Shown: one piece after another, positions 60,586-64,000 of the stretch
How the letters are laid out: every line of letters starts with the position of its first letter
Position numbering within the stretch: position 1 is the first letter of the stretch
Source: Roseovarius halotolerans
GTDB lineage: Bacteria; Pseudomonadota; Alphaproteobacteria; Rhodobacterales; Rhodobacteraceae
Reading direction: 5' to 3'
Length of the DNA: 64,000 nt
Assembly: GCF_900172255.1 (NCBI RefSeq)
Contig: NZ_FWFU01000003.1
Span: 434,001-498,000, forward strand
Notes under the pieces: generated by a model
What the model saw: the letters and a program-made list of their open reading frames with translations, nothing else
Told to the model about the DNA's origin: nothing
Database searches by the model: none
Translations under genes and position numbers: made by a program

Positions 60586-62406
60586 ATGTTCCATCTGCCC
60601 GTTCCCGCCCATGACGCCAATGCCGGTTCCGGTGAAGACAACCTTGGCGCACTGCCGGAATGGGACCTGACGGATCTCTATGCCAGCCCCGATGCCGCCG
60701 AACTCAAGCGCGATCTGGACTGGCTGGAAAAGGCGTGCGCCGATTTCGCTGCCGATTACGAGAACAAGCTGGCGGACCTTGATGCGGACGGGTTACTGGA
60801 ATGCATCCGGCGCGACGAAAAGATCAGCAACATCGCCGGGCGCATCATGTCCTATGCCGGGCTGCGCTATTACCAGCAGACCACCGATGGCGGACGCGCC
60901 AAGTTTCTTTCCGACTGCCAGGAAAAGATCACCACCTACACCACCCCGCTGGTATTCTTCTCGCTCGAACTGAACCGGCTCGATGAAGCCGCTCTGAGCG
61001 CGATGTATGCACAGAATGCCGAGCTTGCGCGCTACAAGCCGGTGCTGGATCGCATCCGCGCGATGAAGCCCTACCAGCTTTCCGACGAACTCGAGAAATT
61101 CCTTCATGATCTGGGCGTTGTCGGCGACGCCTGGGAGCGGCTCTTCGACGAGACGATCGCAGGGCTGAGCTTCACCGTCGACGGCGATGAACTGGGCATC
61201 GAGGCTACGCTGAACCTGCTGACCGATCAGTCGCGCCACAAGCGCGAAAGCGCAGCGCATGAACTGGCCCGCGTGTTCGGCCAGAACATCCGCACATTCG
61301 CCCGTGTGCACAATACATCGGCCAAGGAAAAGGAAGTGATCGATCGCTGGCGTGGTATGCCCACGCCACAGACCGGGCGCCACCTCTCGAACGATGTCGA
61401 ACCCGAGGTGGTTGAGGCGCTGCGCGATGCGGTTGTCGCGGCCTATCCCAAGCTGAGCCACCGCTACTACGAGCTGAAACGCAAGTGGCTTGGGCTGGAC
61501 CGGATGCAGGTCTGGGACCGCAATGCCCCCCTGCCCATCGAGGACAAGAAGGTCGTCGATTGGGACGGTGCCCGCGACATCGTGATGGAGGCCTATTCGG
61601 CCTTTGATCCGCGCATGGGTGATTTGGCGGATCCGTTCTTCAAGAAGGGCTGGATCGATGCCGGTGTCAAACCCGGCAAGGCGCCGGGCGCATTCGCCCA
61701 TCCCACGGTCACTGATGTGCATCCCTATGTGATGCTGAACTACCTCGGCAAACCGCGCGACGTCATGACCTTGGCGCATGAATTGGGCCACGGCGTCCAT
61801 CAGGTTCTGGCCGCCGATCAGGGCGAATTGCTTGCCAACACGCCCCTGACACTTGCGGAAACCGCCAGTGTCTTCGGCGAGATGCTGACCTTCCGCAAGA
61901 TGCTTGAGAAGGCGTCGACGCAGACCGAACGCAAGGTGCTTCTGGCTGGCAAGGTCGAGGACATGATCAACACCGTGGTGCGCCAGATCGCGTTCTACGA
62001 TTTTGAGTGCAAGCTGCACGATGCGCGCCGTGGCGGTGAACTGACACCCGATGACATCAACGCCCTGTGGATGTCGGTTCAGGCGGAGTCACTTGGCCCG
62101 GCCTTCGATTTCATGGACGGCTACGAGACCTTCTGGGCCTATATCCCGCATTTCGTCCATTCGCCCTTCTATGTCTATGCCTATGCCTTTGGCGATGGAC
62201 TGGTGAACGCGCTTTACGCTGTCTACGAGGAAAACCCCGAAGGCTTCCAGGACAAGTATTTCGAGATGCTCAAGGCAGGCGGCTCGAAGCACCACAAGGA
62301 ATTGCTGGCCCCCTTCGGACTCGATGCCAGCGATCCGGCCTTCTGGGACAAGGGCCTGAGCATGATTTCACGCCTGATCGACGAATTGGAAGCGATGGAA
62401 GACTAA
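60586..62406 (+). CDS. pepF: Oligoendopeptidase F (M3 family)
   Basis: Cytosolic zinc metallopeptidase that cleaves short peptides, 606 residues. The zinc site is LAHELGHGVHQVLA (His398, Glu399, His402), with the third ligand in LTLAETASVFGEML. Also typical are WDLTDLYASPDAAELKRDLD at the N-terminus and MDGYETFWAYIPHFVHSPF. AAAGGAGG lies seven bases before the ATG. It is convergent with the lipoprotein-hydrolase gene, overlapping it by four bases. Confidence 0.95.
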   Translation: MFHLPVPAHDANAGSGEDNLGALPEWDLTDLYASPDAAELKRDLDWLEKACADFAADYENKLADLDADGLLECIRRDEKISNIAGRIMSYAGLRYYQQTTDGGRAKFLSDCQEKITTYTTPLVFFSLELNRLDEAALSAMYAQNAELARYKPVLDRIRAMKPYQLSDELEKFLHDLGVVGDAWERLFDETIAGLSFTVDGDELGIEATLNLLTDQSRHKRESAAHELARVFGQNIRTFARVHNTSAKEKEVIDRWRGMPTPQTGRHLSNDVEPEVVEALRDAVVAAYPKLSHRYYELKRKWLGLDRMQVWDRNAPLPIEDKKVVDWDGARDIVMEAYSAFDPRMGDLADPFFKKGWIDAGVKPGKAPGAFAHPTVTDVHPYVMLNYLGKPRDVMTLAHELGHGVHQVLAADQGELLANTPLTLAETASVFGEMLTFRKMLEKASTQTERKVLLAGKVEDMINTVVRQIAFYDFECKLHDARRGGELTPDDINALWMSVQAESLGPAFDFMDGYETFWAYIPHFVHSPFYVYAYAFGDGLVNALYAVYEENPEGFQDKYFEMLKAGGSKHHKELLAPFGLDASDPAFWDKGLSMISRLIDELEAMED

Positions 62407-63506
62407 CGTCTGCGCCCAATCATGCCTCCGCCCGGAATCGGCAATACGCCGGATTCGGGCGGGGGGGCCTTGAGCACCATGTAATCGTCGAACCGGCCGT
62501 TGCCCGTCGAGGCCTGCGTGAACATGCCCTTGAGCAACGAGATCGCCGCCGGAGATGTCGCAGGTACGGAGTGATTCAATCCCTCGCCATCGGCGAGCGC
62601 GGTGAAATCGATGACCTGCACCTGCAGCCCCTCGACAGCCTCGGGGCCGTCGATCACGCCAAGGCGCGGTTTGCGCCCTGTGATGAAGCTGGCCAGAGAC
62701 AGTGCCCGGTCCTCGCGTGAGACGAAAATCAAGAAAGGCTGCGGCAGCTTGCCGATGGCCTCGGCCTGACTGCGAAACAGATCCGGGTCGAGATCGGGTG
62801 ACATCAGGATCACGCCGTTGATACGCGACAGCAATTCCCGGTCGCCGCGCAACGCAGCCTGTCGCAAGACCTCCATCACGAGGTGCGACCCCATCGAATG
62901 CGCCACCAGCAGGATCGAACCGTTATCCTGCGCGCTGACAGCCTTCAGCACTTCTTCCAGATCGTCCCGGGCATAGAGAATGCTGTCTCGGTCATAGATA
63001 TAACCCCGCGCATCACCTGACGACAGCCACGAGAACAGGACCGAAGACATGCCCAGATCGAAATCTTCCTGGATCTGCGCCAGTCGATACATCGCGTCCG
63101 AAAGGGTGTTGTTGTATCCGTGAACGAAAACCATCGTTTCGTTCATCGTGGAATCACGCTTCATCTCGCGCATGAACCTGTTCGGCCGGTCATAGACCTT
63201 GGTATCCGTGACCACGAAATGGCGCGCCGGATCGGCCGTTTCACCCCGCTTCGCCCATTCGACCTGGCCCGGCTGATGGACCGGCGGGATGGACACCGAG
63301 GCGCGGAAGAAATTCAACTGTTCGTTGCGCGGTTGCCCAAAGGTCTGGCGCGGACGGCTCAGGTCGCGCTGCGTGGCGACATAGACCTGCCTGATCTGCG
63401 CTTCTTCGATCCTGGGCCCGCGTTCCGCAGTCGGCCGCGGCGCGCAAGCGACCATCAGGAGCACCGCCCCAAACAGAATCGCGTGTGATGCGCGCGTCGC
63501 CTTCAC
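62403..63506 (-). CDS. DUF900-type alpha/beta hydrolase, predicted lipoprotein
   Basis: About 367 residues from a GTG at 63506. The N-terminus reads like a lipoprotein signal with lipobox (ILFGAVLLMVACAPRP). The body has MVFVHGYNNTLSDAMYRLAQ, VLFSWLSSGDARGYIYDRDS and LLVAHSMGSHLVMEVLR (Ser elbow), the DUF900 hydrolase pattern. No ATG or clear RBS is available, and TTG or GTG codons further upstream overlap the rpoH terminator, so the start is uncertain. Likely membrane-anchored in the periplasm; substrate unknown. Confidence 0.8.
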   Translation of the reverse strand: MKATRASHAILFGAVLLMVACAPRPTAERGPRIEEAQIRQVYVATQRDLSRPRQTFGQPRNEQLNFFRASVSIPPVHQPGQVEWAKRGETADPARHFVVTDTKVYDRPNRFMREMKRDSTMNETMVFVHGYNNTLSDAMYRLAQIQEDFDLGMSSVLFSWLSSGDARGYIYDRDSILYARDDLEEVLKAVSAQDNGSILLVAHSMGSHLVMEVLRQAALRGDRELLSRINGVILMSPDLDPDLFRSQAEAIGKLPQPFLIFVSREDRALSLASFITGRKPRLGVIDGPEAVEGLQVQVIDFTALADGEGLNHSVPATSPAAISLLKGMFTQASTGNGRFDDYMVLKAPPPESGVLPIPGGGMIGRRR

Positions 63507-63534
63507 CGTTGAAATGAAAGTGTTAAACTTTATC

Positions 63535-63565
63535 AAAAAAACCTCTCCCGTATCACGGGAGAGGT
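63535..63565 (-). terminator. Intrinsic terminator of rpoH
   Basis: A perfect 11-bp stem (ACCTCTCCCGT / ACGGGAGAGGT) with a 3-nt centre is followed on the minus strand by a run of T, 30 bp after the rpoH stop. Confidence 0.9.
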
Positions 63566-63594
63566 TACCTTCATTTCGCGCCAGCGCCAAGGAA

Positions 63595-64000
63595 TCAGGC
63601 CGATGGCAGCATGCCTTTTTCACCGGCGAGTTCCCGCATCCGCTTTTGCAGTTTCTCGAAGGCACGCACCTCGATCTGGCGGATACGCTCGCGGCTGACA
63701 TCATATTGGCTGCTCAGGTCTTCCAGGGTGATGGTCTGATCGCTGAGACGACGCTGCGTCAGGATATCTTTCTCGCGATCGTTGAGCACATCCATCGCCT
63801 TGGCCAGCAGCTCGCGCCGCGCCTCGAGCTCGTCGCGGCGCTCGTAATCCGTCGCCTGATCGGCATCCTCGTCCTCAAGCCAATCCTGCCATTCCATCGT
63901 GCCTTCGCCCTCGGCACCGACGCGGGCGTTGAGCGATGCATCGCCGCCTGACATGCGCCGGTTCATCGAGATGACCTCGGCCTCGGTCACGCCCAGGTCG
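63595..64000 (-). CDS. rpoH: RNA polymerase sigma-32 factor RpoH, C-terminal part (cut by window edge)
   Basis: C-terminal ~135 residues of a heat-shock sigma factor; the gene continues beyond base 64000. EAEVISMNRRMSGGDASLNA belongs to region 3. Region 4 is DREKDILTQRRLSDQTITLE and the -35-binding helix-turn-helix DVSRERIRQIEVRAFEKLQK. RpoH directs transcription of chaperone and protease genes. In Rhodobacter, RpoHI/RpoHII also drive the DUF1127-CcsR locus like the one at 22.7 kb here. Which RpoH paralogue this is cannot be told from the fragment. Confidence 0.94.
   Translation of the reverse strand, partial: DLGVTEAEVISMNRRMSGGDASLNARVGAEGEGTMEWQDWLEDEDADQATDYERRDELEARRELLAKAMDVLNDREKDILTQRRLSDQTITLEDLSSQYDVSRERIRQIEVRAFEKLQKRMRELAGEKGMLPSA

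Overview
The window is an ordinary-looking, gene-dense chromosomal segment of an alphaproteobacterium, most probably a member of the Rhodobacteraceae (Roseobacter/Rhodobacter group). The evidence is a high GC content, a DUF1127 gene followed by four CcsR-type ('cuckoo') anti-Shine-Dalgarno hairpins, a VPLPA-CTERM protein, the gene order Suv3-like helicase - S4 protein - fdxA - carD, FolE2, a SAM-II riboswitch before metZ, CtrA-like boxes, and a pyruvate carboxylase of the long single-chain type. No prophage, insertion sequence, integrase or CRISPR array was seen. Both ends cut genes: glyS on the left and rpoH on the right.

Layout. 1-7.2 kb: glyS(partial)-small membrane protein-glyQ, an exported SPOR/peptidoglycan-binding protein whose trypsin-like domain has lost its catalytic triad, a ThDP enzyme and a TrkH potassium transporter. 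7.2-14.1 kb: a DUF1127 protein, folE2, metZ under a SAM-II riboswitch plus terminator, a hydrolase and three membrane proteins including yciB/ispZ. 14.1-22.5 kb: mgtC-like, ftsY, xseA, purD, a ferredoxin and an Mrp/ApbC Fe-S scaffold. 22.7-23.2 kb: DUF1127 plus the CcsR sRNA array. 23.2-29.3 kb: an M20 peptidase, a small gene behind a cobalamin riboswitch, then a probable catabolic unit with ACC deaminase (acdS), a homodimeric 2-oxoacid dehydrogenase E1 and a divergent Lrp-type regulator. 29.3-38.4 kb: uvrD/pcrA, an FMN-dependent alpha-hydroxyacid oxidase behind a LacI-type operator, pyruvate carboxylase and a phosphoesterase. 38.4-44.5 kb: tRNA-Gly and an interrupted histidine cluster (hisB, hisH, hisA, hisF, hisE). 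44.5-53.2 kb: rlmB, tRNA-Tyr, a glycosyltransferase, metY, a large GspL/PilM-to-GspC/PilP-like fusion protein, and divergent cobT/cobS. 53.2-64 kb: carD, fdxA, S4 protein, Suv3-like helicase, an SCP2 protein with lysophospholipase, an FAH-family enzyme, oligoendopeptidase F, a lipoprotein hydrolase and rpoH.

How parts may work together. metZ and metY give two routes of homocysteine synthesis, and only metZ has a SAM sensor. ACC deaminase yields 2-oxobutanoate, a plausible substrate for the E1 encoded directly downstream. The rpoH gene at the right end encodes the type of sigma factor known to drive DUF1127-CcsR loci in Rhodobacter. A dispersed intergenic repeat, with at least four copies here and three of them between convergent genes, probably acts as a bidirectional terminator. 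Several housekeeping genes (uvrD, the Suv3-like helicase, cobT) carry short patches of AT-rich, rare-codon sequence that stand out from their surroundings.

Limits: all family names come from reading the translated sequence and known motifs. No database search, folding or expression data were available.
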